Below are positions 39,344 to 40,484 of a stretch of DNA of 40,484 nt, piece by piece. Within the stretch, counting starts at the first letter, position 1. Each line of letters starts with the position of its first letter. Both the position numbers and the translations under genes were made by a program. A model generated the notes under the pieces. The model was not told where the DNA came from, searched no databases, and was given only the letters and a program-made list of their open reading frames with translations. This DNA is from Actinomycetota bacterium (GTDB lineage Bacteria > Actinomycetota > Actinomycetes > S36-B12 > GCA-2699445). Where the stretch lies: NCBI GenBank assembly GCA_020438795.1, contig JAGQTY010000028.1:1-40484 (forward strand). Reading direction: 5' to 3'.

Positions 39344-40484
39344 ATGAGCTATCTGACAGCAACCTCTGATCAGCCAAGAACCAGGCGGGCCTCCGATGTG
39401 ACCACCCTGGTCATCGGCGCCGTCTTCGTGGTGTGGGGATCGGCCGTGGTGGGCGGCGAGGACGCCTTTCAGCGTTCGCTCGTCCTGTTCGCCACATCGT
39501 TGCCGGACTGGATCATCGATGTGCTGAGGTTCGCCTATACCTTGGGCCTGCTCTACTCCGTCGTGGTCGTCGTCCTGCTTCTGGTCAAAGGGCGCTGGGC
39601 CGCTGTTCGCGACGTGGTTCTGGCCGCTGCAGGTGCCGCGTGCCTCTCGCTGGTGCTGGTGGCTGTCTTCGATGAGCTCTGGCCCACGTTCTTCAACGAG
39701 GTCGTTGATGGTCCTGTTCAGCCGCAGTTCCCGGTGGTGAGGGTATCGATCGTCACGGCCACGTTGGTGGCCAGCGCTCCGTACCTAGTGCGGCCCATCC
39801 GACGTCTGGGCTGGCTAATCGTGGTCCTCGTCAGCGGCGCCGCGATTGCTCTGGCGCTCTCAGTCCCCTCAGGTGTGTGGGCGGCTGTCGGGGTCGGTCT
39901 GGTGGCTGCCGCCGTGGTGCTGCTGATCTTCGGGTCCCCGCGGGGCTATCCCGATGTCGAGGCGGTGGCGCAGGCGCTTCAGCTGATGGGGCATCCGGTG
40001 CGGAACCTCACTGTCGCGCCTCGGCAGTCCTGGGGAGTCCGGGAACTGCTCGGCGAGACCGACGACGGTACCGCGATCGCGGTGAAGGCCTATGGTCGCG
40101 ATGCCACCGACTCCCAGCTGGCCGCCAGGGCCTGGCGACGCTTGCTGTACCGGGGAGCTGGTGGCGCCTTCCTCACCACCCGCCTGCAGTCGGTGGAGCA
40201 TGAGGCACTCATGACCATCGCAGCGCAACGCAGCGGTGTGACGGTCCCGGAGATCATCGTCGCTGCCAGTGCCACTGATGAGGTGGCAGTCCTGGCCAGC
40301 ACTTCCATCGGGCAGGTCGTCAGCGATGACATCCGCCATGGGTTCACCAATCAGGAGGTGCTTCGTCGGCACCTTGTGAGGCTGTGGCAGAACGTGGGAC
40401 GGATGCATGCGGCCGGCATCGTGCACGGCCATCTCGACCTGATGTCGTTGCGGTCGCTGCCAGACGGATTCGGGATTGTCGATT
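39344..40484 (+). CDS. Membrane protein with kinase-like domain, flippase-associated family (3' end beyond window)
   Basis: Partial: 380 codons stay open from ATG 39344 to the right edge. About six hydrophobic helices occupy residues 18-200. A kinase-like domain starts near 235: AIAVKAYGRD keeps the ATP lysine, and WRRLLYRG and VEHEALMTIAAQRSGV are typical of a large actinobacterial family that continues into an LPG-synthase/flippase-like (TIGR00374-type) membrane domain. The catalytic loop reads HGHLDLMS, without the HGD/HRD aspartate, and is followed by IVDF. The expected C-terminal membrane domain lies outside the window. No strong ribosome site is seen. The 296-base divergent gap to the DUF389 gene shows nothing else clear. 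Confidence 0.82.
   Translation, partial: MSYLTATSDQPRTRRASDVTTLVIGAVFVVWGSAVVGGEDAFQRSLVLFATSLPDWIIDVLRFAYTLGLLYSVVVVVLLLVKGRWAAVRDVVLAAAGAACLSLVLVAVFDELWPTFFNEVVDGPVQPQFPVVRVSIVTATLVASAPYLVRPIRRLGWLIVVLVSGAAIALALSVPSGVWAAVGVGLVAAAVVLLIFGSPRGYPDVEAVAQALQLMGHPVRNLTVAPRQSWGVRELLGETDDGTAIAVKAYGRDATDSQLAARAWRRLLYRGAGGAFLTTRLQSVEHEALMTIAAQRSGVTVPEIIVAASATDEVAVLASTSIGQVVSDDIRHGFTNQEVLRRHLVRLWQNVGRMHAAGIVHGHLDLMSLRSLPDGFGIVD

Overview
The window is high-GC DNA from an actinomycete-type bacterium (Actinomycetota). Codon third positions are strongly G/C. The central gene order, argS - lysA - hom - thrC - thrB - rho - rpmE - prfA - prmC - sua5-like - wecA - atpI-like - atpBEFHAGDC, is the conserved block also known around Rv1292-Rv1311 of Mycobacterium tuberculosis. 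I cannot name the species.

Left flank (1-6067, minus strand): a compact type VII secretion-like operon, read from 6067 leftwards. It holds a WXG100-like protein with a long C-terminal extension, a small protein of unknown function that may resemble LpqN, a zinc-ribbon protein with a degenerate (pseudo)kinase domain, and an FHA-TM-FtsK/SpoIIIE ATPase of EssC/EccC type that runs off the left edge. No classical EccB, EccD, EccE or mycosin gene is visible in the window.

Centre (6223-33612, plus strand): arginyl-tRNA synthetase, a HAD-IB phosphatase, diaminopimelate decarboxylase, a SulP anion transporter, the threonine operon hom-thrC-thrB (each pair overlapping by one base), transcription terminator Rho with an Asn/Gln/Arg-rich insert, ribosomal protein L31, release factor 1 and its methyltransferase PrmC. 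A toxin-antitoxin pair is inserted here on the minus strand. Next come a divergent Sua5/YrdC protein, a REC-GGDEF-REC protein, serine hydroxymethyltransferase, a WecA-type sugar-phosphate transferase, two small AtpI/AtpZ-like proteins and the complete F1Fo ATP synthase operon.

Right flank (33791-40484): a small DUF7144-type membrane protein (plus), then a minus-strand cluster of a DUF389 membrane protein, a large type I arylsulfatase (CSPTR motif) and its probable radical-SAM maturase with a SEC-C tail. A membrane protein with a kinase-like domain runs off the right edge on the plus strand.

Several starts carry a TANNNT box 6-7 bases before the start codon (argS, HAD, lysA, antitoxin, glyA), which points to leaderless transcripts. 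The candidate unusual system is the left-edge EssC-like locus with a soluble zinc-ribbon pseudokinase. No tRNA, rRNA, CRISPR array or insertion sequence was seen.
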